A stretch of 64,000 nt of DNA from the NCBI GenBank assembly GCA_019800895.1, contig JAHVKF010000003.1, forward strand, positions 951,228 through 1,015,227, read 5' to 3'. Position 1 is the stretch's first letter. Each line of letters begins with the position of its first letter. Positions 9,461 to 18,016 of this stretch are shown here, piece by piece. Made by a program: the position numbers and the translations under genes. This stretch comes from Halomonas denitrificans. GTDB taxonomy: Bacteria > Pseudomonadota > Gammaproteobacteria > Xanthomonadales > Wenzhouxiangellaceae. The notes under the pieces were generated by a model, which ran no database searches, was not told the DNA's origin, and was given only the letters and a program-made list of their open reading frames with translations.

Positions 9461-10024
9461 TTGACCCTGAACCTTCCCACCGTCCTGACACTGCTTCGCA
9501 TCGTGGTGATCCCGGTGCTGGTCCTGTTCTTCTACCTCCCGCAGGGCTGGTCGAACGAAGTCGTTGTCGGACTGTTCATCGCCGCCGGCATCACCGACTG
9601 GGCCGACGGCTGGATCGCGCGTCGCTACCGCCTGACCAGTCCCTTCGGAGCCTTCCTCGATCCGGTGGCCGACAAGTTGCTGGTGGCCGTGGCGCTGGTC
9701 CTCATCGTTCAGCGCCATCCGGAAACCCTGCTGGCGCTCGGAGCGGCCATCATCCTCGGTCGGGAGATCACGATTTCCGCGCTCCGCGAGTGGATGGCGG
9801 AAATCGGCCAGCGGGCGAAGGTGAAGGTCTCCGGCGTCGGAAAGTCCAAGACGATCTTCCAGATGGTCGCGATCGGATTTCTCCTGTACGGCGAGCCGCT
9901 GCTCGGCCTGCCGGTGATGGACATTGGCCGTGTGCTGCTGGTGATCGCGGCGGTGTTGACGATCTGGTCGATGGTGATCTACCTCCGATCGGCATGGCCG
10001 GCCATCACGTCCGAGCGCCCGTGA
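9461..10024 (+). CDS. pgsA: CDP-diacylglycerol-glycerol-3-phosphate 3-phosphatidyltransferase
   Basis: 187 aa. Makes phosphatidylglycerol-phosphate, the committed step to PG and cardiolipin. The CDP-alcohol phosphotransferase signature D-x2-DG-x2-AR-x8-G-x3-D-x3-D is complete: DWADGWIARR followed by GAFLDPVAD. Several transmembrane helices. There is no ATG near the conserved N-terminus NLPTVLTLLR; TTG at 9461 (or CTG at 9467) is the most likely start, and no clear Shine-Dalgarno is visible. The stop codon lies inside the left arm of a 19-bp inverted repeat (10021-10039), so the end of this gene and the repeat element are merged. Confidence 0.9.
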   Translation: MTLNLPTVLTLLRIVVIPVLVLFFYLPQGWSNEVVVGLFIAAGITDWADGWIARRYRLTSPFGAFLDPVADKLLVAVALVLIVQRHPETLLALGAAIILGREITISALREWMAEIGQRAKVKVSGVGKSKTIFQMVAIGFLLYGEPLLGLPVMDIGRVLLVIAAVLTIWSMVIYLRSAWPAITSERP

Positions 10025-10125
10025 GCGCGTTCGTGTCGGCGTCCGGCGGTACTCGGGTTCCTCACGCACCTGCAGTGCGCTCCGGACTCCTGCGTTCCGG
10101 CGGCCACCGACACGAACGCGCTCAC
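10021..10125. repeat. 105-bp element with 19-bp perfect terminal inverted repeats, enclosing repeat copy A
   Basis: Arms GTGAGCGCGTTCGTGTCGG (10021-10039) and its exact reverse complement (10107-10125) enclose a dispersed-repeat core (10045-10103) that carries its own small hairpin CGCAC-CTGCA-GTGCG (10065-10079). The left arm includes the pgsA stop codon. It could act as a terminator-like fold for pgsA or be a small non-autonomous mobile element; no T tract follows. Confidence 0.75.
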
Positions 10126-10167
10126 GGACGCTCGGTTTGTGACGGCATCGTAGGAACGTGGCGGCTC

Positions 10168-10219
10168 GGCGGTACTCGGGTTCCTCACGAACCTGGAGTG
10201 CGCCGCGGGCTCCTGCGTG
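10168..10219 (+). repeat. Dispersed extragenic repeat, copy B
   Basis: Shares the frame GGCGGTACTCGGGTTCCTCACG...GTGCG...CTCCTGCGT with copy A about 120 bp upstream, but the central stem is imperfect. Other copies of the family are at 17129-17187 and three times in 24488-24900. Confidence 0.65.
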
Positions 10220-10226
10220 AAGCCTT

Positions 10227-10256
10227 CCCCGGGCCCCGATCCGGGGCGGCCCGGGG
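10227..10256. other. Strong GC hairpin in the gap before the methyltransferase gene
   Basis: CCCCGGG (10227-10233) pairs with CCCGGGG (10250-10256), with an inner CCCCG/CGGGG pair and a small bulge. No T run follows, so it is not a classic terminator. The 311-bp gap 10025-10335 otherwise holds only the two repeat copies. Confidence 0.5.
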
Positions 10257-10335
10257 CCGCTCGCGACGAATTCTCGAGCAGCAATTTGTCGAATTGATCG
10301 GCGCTGTTGTTCCCGCAATCCGATAAGGCACAGAC

Positions 10336-11154
10336 ATGGCGAAAGCGAAGAAGAGCAGGCGGACGATGGCGGAGCAGGCCGATCGGCACGCGCTGTACGA
10401 AGCCAGCGTGCAGGACCCGGAATCGGAGATGGAGTTCGTCTCCGAGACCTTCGAGACGCTGACCGGGCGGCCGCTGAAGGTCATCCGGGAGGACTTCTGC
10501 GGTACGGCGAACACGTCGGCCTACTGGGTCGGCCAGGGGGAGGATCACCGGGCGATCGGTGTCGACCTCGACCGGCCGACGCTCGACTGGGGGAGGGCTC
10601 GCCACCTGGCGAGACTCGACGACGCGCAGCGCGCGCGCATCGAACTGGTCGAGGCCGACGTGCTCGAAGTCGATACGCCGCCGGTCGATGCGGTACTGGC
10701 GATGAACTTCAGCTACTACCTGTTCACGACCCGCGAGCGGCTCCGGACCTACTTCGAGCGCGCACGCGCGGCGCTGACCGACGACGGCATCCTCTTTCTC
10801 GACGCCTTCGGCGGCTACGAGGCCCACCAGGAACTCGAGGAGCGCACGGAGCACGACGAGTTCACCTACGTCTGGGACCAGGCCGCATTCAACCCGATCG
10901 ACCAGCACATGACCTGCCGGATCCATTTCGAGTTTCCCGACGGCTCGGAACTTCACGACGCCTTCGTGTACCACTGGCGGCTCTGGACGCTGCCGGAGGT
11001 CCGCGAGTTGCTGCTGGAGGCCGGATTCTCTTCCGCCGAGGTGTACTGGGAAGGGACCGACGAAGAGACCGGAGAGGGCGACGGCATCTACACCGCCAGC
11101 GAACAGGGCGATGCGGACGCGGGCTGGATCGCCTATCTCGTCGCCCGCCGCTGA
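10336..11154 (+). CDS. Class I SAM-dependent methyltransferase, substrate unknown
   Basis: 272 aa, soluble. A lysine-rich start is followed by the motif EDFCGTANTS near residue 56, which stands where motif I lies in a known subgroup of class I methyltransferases, then an acidic strand end GVDLD (about 75-79), VEADVLEVD and AMNFSYYLF (about 125). These fit a Rossmann-fold SAM binder. Nothing in the sequence points to the substrate. It stands alone, after a repeat-rich gap, and converges on the minus-strand binding-protein gene with a terminator hairpin between. Confidence 0.75.
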   Translation: MAKAKKSRRTMAEQADRHALYEASVQDPESEMEFVSETFETLTGRPLKVIREDFCGTANTSAYWVGQGEDHRAIGVDLDRPTLDWGRARHLARLDDAQRARIELVEADVLEVDTPPVDAVLAMNFSYYLFTTRERLRTYFERARAALTDDGILFLDAFGGYEAHQELEERTEHDEFTYVWDQAAFNPIDQHMTCRIHFEFPDGSELHDAFVYHWRLWTLPEVRELLLEAGFSSAEVYWEGTDEETGEGDGIYTASEQGDADAGWIAYLVARR

Positions 11155-11182
11155 CGGCAGGTCATCGCGGCAGGAATTGCAA

Positions 11183-11205
11183 ACGGCGGCCGATCGGGCC
11201 GCCGT
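11183..11205. terminator. Hairpin terminator between convergent genes
   Basis: ACGGCGGCC (11183-11191), loop of 5 nt, GGCCGCCGT (11197-11205): a perfect 9-bp stem, followed by CTTGCGTCTGT. It sits between the methyltransferase stop and the end of the minus-strand binding-protein gene and may serve both. Confidence 0.7.
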
Positions 11206-11255
11206 CTTGCGTCTGTCGTGTTCCGTTCTCTTGATCGAGATCCGGCGCTGCGCTT

Positions 11256-12230
11256 CTACAGCGAGAAGATGTTGTCGAGCCAGGCGTCGAGGTCGCGATA
11301 GTCGGCCGGATCGGCTTCGACGAACTGGTCGACGTCGAGCTCGAACAGCGCGGCATGGTAGTCCGAATTCTCGTGCAGCGAGATCATCGCCTGCGTTACC
11401 GCATCGCGAACGCTCTCGGGAACCGAGGGGGCGGCCGAGAGCGTCAGGCCGGGAATCTCTTCCGAGGTCGCGATCGTGATCAGGTTCGGATACTTTTCGG
11501 CGATCGACTGCGGCACGATGGCCGCATCGGCCTCCATCGAAAACACGATTTCCACCGCATCCAGCCAGGAGGTCGCGTTGGACAGCACCACCGGCTGTTG
11601 CAGCGGGTTCTCGTACCAGTCGGTCAGGATCAGGAACCCGAGGCTCGGCGACGGCAGCGTCGAAACGCGCTTGCCGACGAACTCCGCCAGAGTCGGTTCC
11701 ATGCTTGCGTTGCTGGCCAGCAAGGAGAAAGAGACCGGGCGAGAAGTCGTGACCAGCGGCACGTAGCCGAAGTTGTTCCTTCGGAATGCCGCCATGTGGG
11801 CATCTTCCAGCACGAGCGGGGCCGCGTCGTTGCGGCGGGCCTCCAGCCAGTAGCGGTGGAAATTGCGTACCGTGGTCAGCCGGAGATCCAGACCCGTTTC
11901 GGCCCGGAGGTAGTCGACCAGCGGCTGGTAGACCAGCTCGGCCTGGTCGGGCAGGTAGACGGGGTTGACCAGGATCTCGATCGGTCCTGTCATTTCCTGC
12001 ACGGTCACGTCCTCGGCGCCTCCGCTTTCGTCGGTGTTGGCGGCGCTACCGTCCTCCTGGGCCGCCGCAGGCCCGGCGGCCAGCGCCAGCACGAGCAGGC
12101 AGAGCAGCAGCCAGGCCCGGGCAAGCGGGCTCGGCGCGGAATCCGCGGTTGCTTGGAATCGGGAGTCGATGGGCGCGTCGGTCGTCGAGGCCGGCGCGGA
12201 GCGCAGCGTTCCGTTGGTCGGATGGTTCAT
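11256..12230 (-). CDS. PhnD/SsuA-like periplasmic substrate-binding protein, orphan
   Basis: 324 aa. The pattern ILVNPVYLPDQAE...YQPLVDYLRAETGLDL near residue 85-115 and later LEDAHMAAF match the PhnD/phosphonate-type solute-binding fold. A hydrophobic segment at about residues 38-60 ending AAAQ looks like a signal peptide, but it is preceded by about 37 non-hydrophobic residues, so the true start may be a later non-ATG codon or the protein may be N-terminally anchored. No ABC permease or ATPase gene is adjacent. It may serve a distant transporter or act as a sensor-associated binding protein; ligand unknown. Confidence 0.75.
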   Translation of the reverse strand: MNHPTNGTLRSAPASTTDAPIDSRFQATADSAPSPLARAWLLLCLLVLALAAGPAAAQEDGSAANTDESGGAEDVTVQEMTGPIEILVNPVYLPDQAELVYQPLVDYLRAETGLDLRLTTVRNFHRYWLEARRNDAAPLVLEDAHMAAFRRNNFGYVPLVTTSRPVSFSLLASNASMEPTLAEFVGKRVSTLPSPSLGFLILTDWYENPLQQPVVLSNATSWLDAVEIVFSMEADAAIVPQSIAEKYPNLITIATSEEIPGLTLSAAPSVPESVRDAVTQAMISLHENSDYHAALFELDVDQFVEADPADYRDLDAWLDNIFSL

Positions 12231-12322
12231 TGGTGTCTACCCCAGCGCAGATTCTTTTTTCGCAGTTTTCAGTCGAGCAGGTGGCTCCAGCGTGCTGATT
12301 GAAAATGCAATTTATGGACCAG

Positions 12323-12349
12323 ATAGTAGCATAGTGTGATGTATTTCAA
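12323..12349 (-). promoter_or_regulatory. Possible promoter of the PhnD-like gene
   Basis: On the minus strand TTGAAA (12349-12344) is followed after 15 nt by TACTAT (12328-12323) in an unusually AT-rich pocket of this GC-rich DNA. The spacer is shorter than the ideal 17 nt. It lies about 95 nt upstream of the start at 12230. Confidence 0.4.
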
Positions 12350-12393
12350 CCTCGGTGAACGTCCTTGTGGGGCGTCTCTCGACGACAGGCCGA

Positions 12394-13206
12394 TCAGGCC
12401 GCGAACGGCACGACGGCAAGGCCCGTATGCTCGGTCGGGGCCTCCGGATCGGCCACCGCGTACAGCACCGTGCCTTCGAGCTCTTCGACCGCGACCGTGG
12501 CTCCCGGTTCTGGCGGATCGCCCGGACCACGGAAGGCGGCGACGGTCCGCGTGACGCGACCCCGATAGCGCACCCGTGCGACGACTTCCTGGCCGGGCCA
12601 GCAACCCTTGCGATAGGACAGGCCGCCGAGCTCCTCGAGCTTCAGCATCTGGGGCAGGAAGCGGCCGGCCGTCGCCGGCAGGATCCACGCGATCCCGTGC
12701 CGGATATCCTCGGCCAGCCAGGCCGCCCAGTCCGGCGGGGTGCTCGCAGTCCCGGGAATCAGCGAACGCGTCGCGTCGAACGACAGCGGCCAGCCGTCGG
12801 CGTGGCTCGAGTCGATCGGACCTGCGTCGGAAATCGTCACATTGCGACCGATCTGATACATCCGAAGCCGCCGGACCACGTCGTCGGCCAGGCGATCGGG
12901 AACGGCGATCTGCACGCCCGCATCGTCGATCGCGAGCAACATCAGCGTCAGCGTCCTTCCCTTGGCGTCGCACCACGCGGCGGGTGTCCACAATCGGGGG
13001 TTCAACGTGTCGACATCGAGGGTGAACTGGGCCTGCGCGAAGTCGACGGCATCGACCCCGCCCAGCGCAATGCTGCGCAGCGCGAAGGGCGCGTCCGTCG
13101 CTCTCGGGTCACCGGCTGCCTGGGCGGGCTCGGGGTCCCTCGATCGGTCGATCGAATCGCTGCTGCTGGGCTTCCGTTCGCGGTGCATCTGACGACATCC
13201 AATCAC
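12394..13206 (-). CDS. ygfZ: YgfZ/GcvT-family folate-binding protein, Fe-S cluster maintenance
   Basis: 270 aa from GTG 13206; ATG 13188 (MHRERKP) is an alternative. The signature KGCWPGQEVVARVRYRG near residue 200 is the YgfZ hallmark (K-G-C-x2-G-Q-E). YgfZ supports assembly or repair of certain Fe-S enzymes in a folate-dependent way. It is transcribed away from the SDHAF4-sdhCDAB operon, and the two start regions overlap closely. In other gammaproteobacteria ygfZ sits beside sdhE/ygfX, consistent with the genes found here. The first 40 residues are polar and not conserved. Confidence 0.88.
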   Translation of the reverse strand: MIGCRQMHRERKPSSSDSIDRSRDPEPAQAAGDPRATDAPFALRSIALGGVDAVDFAQAQFTLDVDTLNPRLWTPAAWCDAKGRTLTLMLLAIDDAGVQIAVPDRLADDVVRRLRMYQIGRNVTISDAGPIDSSHADGWPLSFDATRSLIPGTASTPPDWAAWLAEDIRHGIAWILPATAGRFLPQMLKLEELGGLSYRKGCWPGQEVVARVRYRGRVTRTVAAFRGPGDPPEPGATVAVEELEGTVLYAVADPEAPTEHTGLAVVPFAA

Positions 13207-13216
13207 GTGTTGAAGT

Positions 13217-13222
13217 TAGAAT
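13217..13222 (+). promoter_or_regulatory. -10 box 6 nt before the SDHAF4-like start (possible leaderless mRNA)
   Basis: TAGAAT ends 6 nt before ATG 13229, so the expected transcription start falls on or next to the start codon. On the other strand TATTCT (13223-13218) overlaps it and faces ygfZ. No convincing -35 box is visible for either. Confidence 0.5.
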
Positions 13223-13228
13223 ACAGAC

Positions 13229-13501
13229 ATGTCCAATCACGCAAGAGTTTCACGCCGTCGCGACCGAAGCGAACCGATGCCGGCAGGGGAGGCCGACGTC
13301 GGCGGGGCGAGCCCGCGGGCCGACGATTCCGTTGCCGGGGGCGAATCCGTTCAGGGCTCTTTGGAGCGAACGGGTCACCCGGCCGGCGATGTGTCTCATG
13401 GACAACCCGAACCTGGGCCGACGGAGATCGGCGGGCGCAAGGGACCGGACCCGGTGCGCTACGGCGACTGGGAAAAGAACGGTCGTTGCATCGACTTCTG
13501 A
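13229..13501 (+). CDS. SDHAF4-like (DUF1674) succinate dehydrogenase assembly factor
   Basis: 90 aa. The C-terminal 25 residues, GRKGPDPVRYGDWEKNGR then CIDF, are the DUF1674 signature shared with mitochondrial SDHAF4, which binds flavinylated SdhA and protects it before complex assembly. The N-terminal 60 residues are polar and low in complexity, as in relatives. It lies 123 nt before sdhC on the same strand, which supports the role. SdhE, the flavinylation factor, is encoded at the other end of the operon (17274), so both factors are present. Confidence 0.85.
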   Translation: MSNHARVSRRRDRSEPMPAGEADVGGASPRADDSVAGGESVQGSLERTGHPAGDVSHGQPEPGPTEIGGRKGPDPVRYGDWEKNGRCIDF

Positions 13502-13624
13502 CCGCTACGACCGGCGCGTCACCACGATTCCGCCCCGGCGTCGGTACACTCGTTCGCGATTCGCGTCACCGGCCGGTTCCGGAACGGTGACCATCCAACC
13601 AAATATCAACCACGGCAGGCCAGC

Positions 13625-14050
13625 ATGAGCACACGCACCTCCGACGATCAACGACCGCTTTCACCGCACCTCCAGATCTACCGTTGGGAGTGGACCATGG
13701 CGGGCTCGATCCTCCACCGGATTTCCGGGCTTCTCCTTTCCGCCGGCATGGTGCTGGTGACCGTCTGGCTGGTTGCCCTGGCCGCAGGGCCGGACGCCTT
13801 CGGTCGGGTGCAGGGCGTGCTCGCGACACCGGTCGCCATCGCGTTGCTGGTCGGATGGACTCTTGCGCTGTTCTATCACCTGCTCAACGGCATCCGCCAC
13901 CTGTTCTGGGACGCCGGCATGATGCTCGATCTCGGGCCGGCCCGGGCGTCGGCGATCGCGGTCGCCGTGACCGCCCTGGTCCTGACCGCGGTCGTCTGGC
14001 TGGTGCCGATGATCGCGACCGCGGCGGCAGCCCCCGGGGGTGTGCAATGA
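13625..14050 (+). CDS. sdhC: Succinate dehydrogenase cytochrome b556 subunit
   Basis: 141 aa. Membrane anchor that binds heme b and ubiquinone. Three transmembrane helices are visible at about residues 28-50, 65-90 and 110-133. The motif SILHRISGL and the helix HLLNGIRHLFWD (heme-ligand region) are typical of SdhC. The stop overlaps sdhD by 4 nt (ATGA). First structural gene of the sdhCDAB operon. Confidence 0.95.
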   Translation: MSTRTSDDQRPLSPHLQIYRWEWTMAGSILHRISGLLLSAGMVLVTVWLVALAAGPDAFGRVQGVLATPVAIALLVGWTLALFYHLLNGIRHLFWDAGMMLDLGPARASAIAVAVTALVLTAVVWLVPMIATAAAAPGGVQ

Positions 14051-14430
14051 AGTCCCTGCGAAACCCGCTTGCCAACGCGCACAACCATGGCGCCGCCGGT
14101 GAGGGCGTCGATCACTGGTGGTCGCAGCGCTTCAGCGCGATTCTGCTGGTGCCTCTGACCCTCTGGCTCGTCTGGGCGCTGTCCGTGCTCTCCGGTTCCG
14201 ATTTCGAAGCGGCCCGCGAGTGGCTCGCCGCGCCCTGGAACACGGCGATGGCGATCCTGTTCGTCGTCGCATCGTTCTATCACGGCCGGCTCGGACTGCA
14301 GGTCGTCATCGAGGACTACGTGCATCACCGACCAACCGAAATGGTGCTCCACCTGTCGGTGTCGATCGGCGCGATCGTCGGCGGCCTGTTGTCGATCATC
14401 GCGCTGCTGAACATCGCGTTCGCCAGCTGA
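14047..14430 (+). CDS. sdhD: Succinate dehydrogenase hydrophobic membrane anchor subunit
   Basis: 127 aa with three transmembrane helices (about residues 28-48, 60-82 and 98-122). Pairs with SdhC to anchor the complex and form the quinone site. The sequence [16 protein letters not shown] in the second-third helix region is typical of SdhD (His and Asp/Tyr for heme and quinone). Start ATG 14047 overlaps the sdhC stop; sdhA begins 26 nt downstream. Confidence 0.94.
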   Translation: MKSLRNPLANAHNHGAAGEGVDHWWSQRFSAILLVPLTLWLVWALSVLSGSDFEAAREWLAAPWNTAMAILFVVASFYHGRLGLQVVIEDYVHHRPTEMVLHLSVSIGAIVGGLLSIIALLNIAFAS

Positions 14431-14456
14431 TACGAACAAGGATTTCCCGAAACCAG

Positions 14457-16247
14457 ATGTCTACCAACTACGAGATCGAAACGCACGAGTACGACGTGGT
14501 CGTCGTCGGCGCCGGCGGTGCAGGCCTGAGGGCCACCATGGGGCTGGCCGCGACCGGGTTGAACACGGCCTGCGTGACCAAGGTGTTTCCGACCCGGTCG
14601 CACACGGTTGCGGCCCAGGGCGGCATGAGCGCCGCGCTGGGGAACATGGGCGAAGACGACTGGCGCTGGCACATGTACGACACCATCAAGGGGTCGGACT
14701 GGCTCGGCGACCAGGACGCGATCGAGTACATGTGCCGCGAGGCCATTCCTTCCGTGATCGAGCTGGAGCACTTCGGCGTGCCGTTCTCGCGGACCGAGGA
14801 AGGAAAGATCTACCAGCGGCCCTTCGGCGGCATGACGACGCACTTCGGCGAAGGCACCGCGCAGCGGACCTGCGCTGCGGCCGACCGGACGGGGCACGCC
14901 ATCCTGCACACGTTGTACCAGCAGTCCCTGAAGCATGACGCGCAGTTCTTCATCGAGTACTTCGCGATCGACCTGATCATGGATGAAGAGGGCGCTTGCC
15001 GGGGCGTGCTTGCCTGGGACCTTGCCACCGGCAAGCTCCACGTGTTCCGCGCGCACTCGGTGATCCTCGCGACCGGCGGCTACGGCCGCGCCTACCTGTC
15101 GGCAACCTCGGCGCACACCTGCACCGGTGACGGCAACGGCATGGTGCTGCGAGCCGGGCTGCCGCTCCAGGACATGGAGTTCGTCCAGTTCCATCCCACC
15201 GGGGTCTACGGTGCGGGCTGCCTGATCACCGAGGGCGTCCGGGGCGAGGGGGGCTACCTGACCAATTCCGAGGGCGAAAGGTTCATGGAGCGCTACGCGC
15301 CGAACGCCAAGGACCTCGCCTCGCGCGACGTGGTGTCCCGGTCCATGACGATCGAGATCCGCGAAGGTCGAGGCGTCGGCGAGAACAAGGACCATATCCA
15401 CCTCAACCTGCAGCATCTCGGTCCGGAGGTCATCAACGAGCGCCTGCCTGGGATCGCGGAGACCGCCCGCATCTTTGCCGGGGTCGACGTGACCAAGGAG
15501 CCGATTCCGGTTCTCCCGACGGTGCACTACAACATGGGCGGCATCCCGACCAACTACCACGGCGAAGTGGTCACTCTGAAGGACGGCGACCCCGATGCGG
15601 TCGTCCCGGGCCTGTTCGCGATCGGCGAAGCCGGATGCGTTTCCGTCCACGGCGCGAACCGACTGGGCTCGAACTCGCTGCTGGACCTGATCGTGTTCGG
15701 GCGAGCCGTGGCCAAGCGCTGCGCGGCGACCATGAAGCCCGACCAGCCGCACAAGACCCTGTCCAAGGACATCGTCGACGGTCTCATCGGCGAGTTCGAC
15801 AGAATCCGGCACGCCGACGGCAGTTCGTCCACGGCGGAAATCCGCGACCGCATGCAGCGCACGATGCAGGACGACGCCGCGGTGTTCCGGACCGACAAGA
15901 CGCTGGCCGAGGGCCTGGAAAAGATCCGGGCGATCAACGCGTCCTTCGACGACGTGAAGGTCAGCGACCGCGGGATGATCTGGAACTCGGACCTGGTCGA
16001 AACGCTGGAGCTTCGCAATCTGCTGGGCAACGCGGTCAGCACGATCGCCTCGGCCGAGAACCGCAAGGAGAGCCGGGGAGCCCACGCCCAGGAAGACCAT
16101 CCGGATCGCGACGACGAGAACTGGATGAAGCACTCGCTGATCTGGCTGGACGACAAGGGCGAGTCGAAGATCGACTATCGGCCGGTGCATATGTACACGC
16201 TGTCCGACGACGTCGATGTGATCCCGCCGAAGAAGCGCACCTACTGA
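14457..16247 (+). CDS. sdhA: Succinate dehydrogenase flavoprotein subunit
   Basis: 596 aa, normal length. Oxidises succinate to fumarate with covalent FAD. The dinucleotide motif [10 protein letters not shown] is at 14-23 and the FAD-linking His is His49 in [10 protein letters not shown]; the active-site region [18 protein letters not shown] is near residue 400. ATG 14457 gives the standard N-terminus; longer in-frame starts upstream lie inside sdhD. Fourth gene in the SDHAF4-sdhCDAB run. Confidence 0.97.
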   Translation: MSTNYEIETHEYDVVVVGAGGAGLRATMGLAATGLNTACVTKVFPTRSHTVAAQGGMSAALGNMGEDDWRWHMYDTIKGSDWLGDQDAIEYMCREAIPSVIELEHFGVPFSRTEEGKIYQRPFGGMTTHFGEGTAQRTCAAADRTGHAILHTLYQQSLKHDAQFFIEYFAIDLIMDEEGACRGVLAWDLATGKLHVFRAHSVILATGGYGRAYLSATSAHTCTGDGNGMVLRAGLPLQDMEFVQFHPTGVYGAGCLITEGVRGEGGYLTNSEGERFMERYAPNAKDLASRDVVSRSMTIEIREGRGVGENKDHIHLNLQHLGPEVINERLPGIAETARIFAGVDVTKEPIPVLPTVHYNMGGIPTNYHGEVVTLKDGDPDAVVPGLFAIGEAGCVSVHGANRLGSNSLLDLIVFGRAVAKRCAATMKPDQPHKTLSKDIVDGLIGEFDRIRHADGSSSTAEIRDRMQRTMQDDAAVFRTDKTLAEGLEKIRAINASFDDVKVSDRGMIWNSDLVETLELRNLLGNAVSTIASAENRKESRGAHAQEDHPDRDDENWMKHSLIWLDDKGESKIDYRPVHMYTLSDDVDVIPPKKRTY

Positions 16248-16299
16248 CTCGAGCCGGCGGCGATCTGCCGGCGATACCGAACGAAACGGAACCGATCCC

Positions 16300-17085
16300 A
16301 TGGCCCAATTCCGACTTCCGAAGAATTCCCGGATCCGCGACGGAAAGCACTTTCCTGCGCCCGACGGAGCGAAACGCACGAAGACGTTCCGCATCTATCG
16401 CTGGGATCCGGATTCGGGCGACAACCCGCGTATCGACCGCTACGAGATCGACCTCGACAAGTGCGGGCCGATGGTGCTGGATGCGCTGATCAAGATCAAG
16501 AACGAGTACGACCCGACCTTGACCTTCCGGCGGTCGTGCCGCGAAGGGATCTGCGGCTCGTGCGCGTTCAACATCGACGGCACGAACACGCTGGCTTGCA
16601 CCAAGGGCATCGACGAGGTTCGCGGAGACGTCAAGATCTACCCGCTTCCGCACATGCCCGTGGTCAAGGACCTGGTCCCGGACCTGACGCACTTCTACGC
16701 CCAGTACGCGTCGATCCGGCCGTGGATTCGGACCCAGAGTCCGCCGCCGCCCGACAAGGAGCGCCTGCAGTCCCGCGAGGATCGCGCCGAGCTCGACGGA
16801 CTCTACGAGTGCATCCTGTGCGCGTGCTGTTCGACGTCCTGCCCGAGCTACTGGTGGAACGGCGATCGCTACCTCGGGCCGGCGATCCTGCTCCAGGCCT
16901 ATCGTTGGCTGGCCGATTCGCGTGACGAGGCGACCGGCGAGCGCCTGGACGCCCTCGAAGATCCGTTCAAGCTGTACCGCTGTCACACGATCATGAACTG
17001 CGCGAAGACCTGTCCCAAGGGGCTGAATCCCGCCAAGGCGATTGCGGAGATCAAGAAGCTCATGCTCGAACGCCGTGGTGTCTGA
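16300..17085 (+). CDS. sdhB: Succinate dehydrogenase iron-sulfur subunit
   Basis: 261 aa. Carries electrons from FAD to quinone. The 2Fe-2S ligands are in [13 protein letters not shown] and the following NTLAC; the 4Fe-4S and 3Fe-4S ligands are in [12 protein letters not shown] and [17 protein letters not shown]. All cysteines expected for the three clusters are present. It begins 52 nt after sdhA. Confidence 0.97.
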   Translation: MAQFRLPKNSRIRDGKHFPAPDGAKRTKTFRIYRWDPDSGDNPRIDRYEIDLDKCGPMVLDALIKIKNEYDPTLTFRRSCREGICGSCAFNIDGTNTLACTKGIDEVRGDVKIYPLPHMPVVKDLVPDLTHFYAQYASIRPWIRTQSPPPPDKERLQSREDRAELDGLYECILCACCSTSCPSYWWNGDRYLGPAILLQAYRWLADSRDEATGERLDALEDPFKLYRCHTIMNCAKTCPKGLNPAKAIAEIKKLMLERRGV

Positions 17086-17128
17086 TCGTGAGGCCTGAGG
17101 CCGACTGCGCGCATGGCTGAGAGCGTCC

Positions 17129-17187
17129 GGCGGTGCTCGGCATCCTCATGGATGCTCATGCCCGCTGCGCTTCCTGCGCTCCGGCGG
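17129..17187 (+). repeat. Dispersed extragenic repeat, copy C
   Basis: GGCGGTGCTCGGCATCCTCATGG...TTCCTGCGCTCCGGCGG, with its own perfect hairpin GCATCC-TCAT-GGATGC (17140-17155). The stem sequence differs from copies A and D while the flanks are conserved. It lies in the sdhB-sdhE gap. Confidence 0.7.
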
Positions 17188-17273
17188 CCGGGGTTCCGGA
17201 TTCGCGAACGCGTCCGTTGCACCTGCCGGTCGTTCTACACGTTCCGTTCTCCTGCTCCAGCGGGGCCGCTGAC

Positions 17274-17537
17274 GTGACCGGCGCCGCGGAGGACACCGAG
17301 CCGACGGCATCGCAGCTGCGCTGGCGGTGCCGGCGGGGCATGCGGGAGCTGGACACGTTGCTGACCGCATGGGTCGAGCAGTGCTGGCCGGTCGCCGATC
17401 GTTCGTCACGGGCCCGGTTCCTCGAACTGCTCGACGCCGAGGACGACCGGTTGTGGGACTGGGTGACGGGGCGGGGGCGCCCGGACGACGACGCGCTGGC
17501 CGAACAGGTGCAGCGGGTCGTCGAGCGCCGGCCCTGA
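17274..17537 (+). CDS. sdhE: SdhE, FAD assembly factor for succinate dehydrogenase
   Basis: 87 aa from GTG 17274. The pattern LRWRCRRGMRELD followed by FLELLDAEDDRLWDWVTG is the SdhE (YgfY/DUF339) signature, including the RGxxE flavinylation motif (RGMRE). SdhE promotes covalent FAD attachment to SdhA. It is the first gene after sdhCDAB, separated by a 188-bp gap with repeat copy C. The first 15 residues are not conserved; an ATG at the RGM motif would be too short. Confidence 0.9.
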   Translation: MTGAAEDTEPTASQLRWRCRRGMRELDTLLTAWVEQCWPVADRSSRARFLELLDAEDDRLWDWVTGRGRPDDDALAEQVQRVVERRP

Positions 17538-17549
17538 CCGGCGAGGCCG

Positions 17550-17921
17550 ATGCCGAGGCTCCGGCGCCTGCTGGTCGGTCTGGCCACGCTTCTCGCCCTT
17601 GTCGCGGTCGTTCGATCGTCCCTGGCGGCCTGGATGGCCCTGCCGAGCGGACTTGTCGTGCTGGCTCTCGGTGCTCGCGCGCTGTACGGCGGCTCGAAGC
17701 GGCTACGGATCCGATATCCGCAGCCCGGCCTGGTGGTCGTCGACACGGAAGCGCGGACCGGCCGCTGGCAGGGGCGCTTCGAGCCGCTCTACACCAGCGG
17801 ATTCTACTGCGCGTTCCGGGTGACCGATCCGGCCCGGGGTTCGCGCGTGTTCGGCCTGTTTCGCGATGAACTCGATCCCGACGCCTGGCGTAGGCTGCAG
17901 GTGGTGCTGCGCGGGGCATGA
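17550..17921 (+). CDS. YgfX-family membrane protein
   Basis: 123 aa. Two hydrophobic helices near the N-terminus (about 6-24 and 28-46) and a short beta-rich soluble domain, the layout of YgfX (also called CptA), which is encoded beside sdhE in many gammaproteobacteria. In E. coli it has been described as a toxin-like inhibitor of cytoskeletal proteins; that role is disputed and cannot be judged here. It starts 12 nt after sdhE, so the two are probably co-transcribed. Called mostly from size, topology and position. Confidence 0.65.
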   Translation: MPRLRRLLVGLATLLALVAVVRSSLAAWMALPSGLVVLALGARALYGGSKRLRIRYPQPGLVVVDTEARTGRWQGRFEPLYTSGFYCAFRVTDPARGSRVFGLFRDELDPDAWRRLQVVLRGA

Positions 17922-18004
17922 GGCGCCCGGCCGGGCCCGTCCACGCAGGCTCGGGCTCCGCCACCGCGCGGGGCGCGGGACTCGTGCCCCCTTCGACCAG
18001 CGGT

Positions 18005-18010
18005 TAGAAT
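18005..18010 (+). promoter_or_regulatory. -10 box 6 nt before the acyltransferase start
   Basis: TAGAAT, preceded by T, ends 6 nt before ATG 18017, the same spacing as before the SDHAF4-like gene and folD. No Shine-Dalgarno can fit between. Confidence 0.45.
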
Positions 18011-18016
18011 CCGGCC

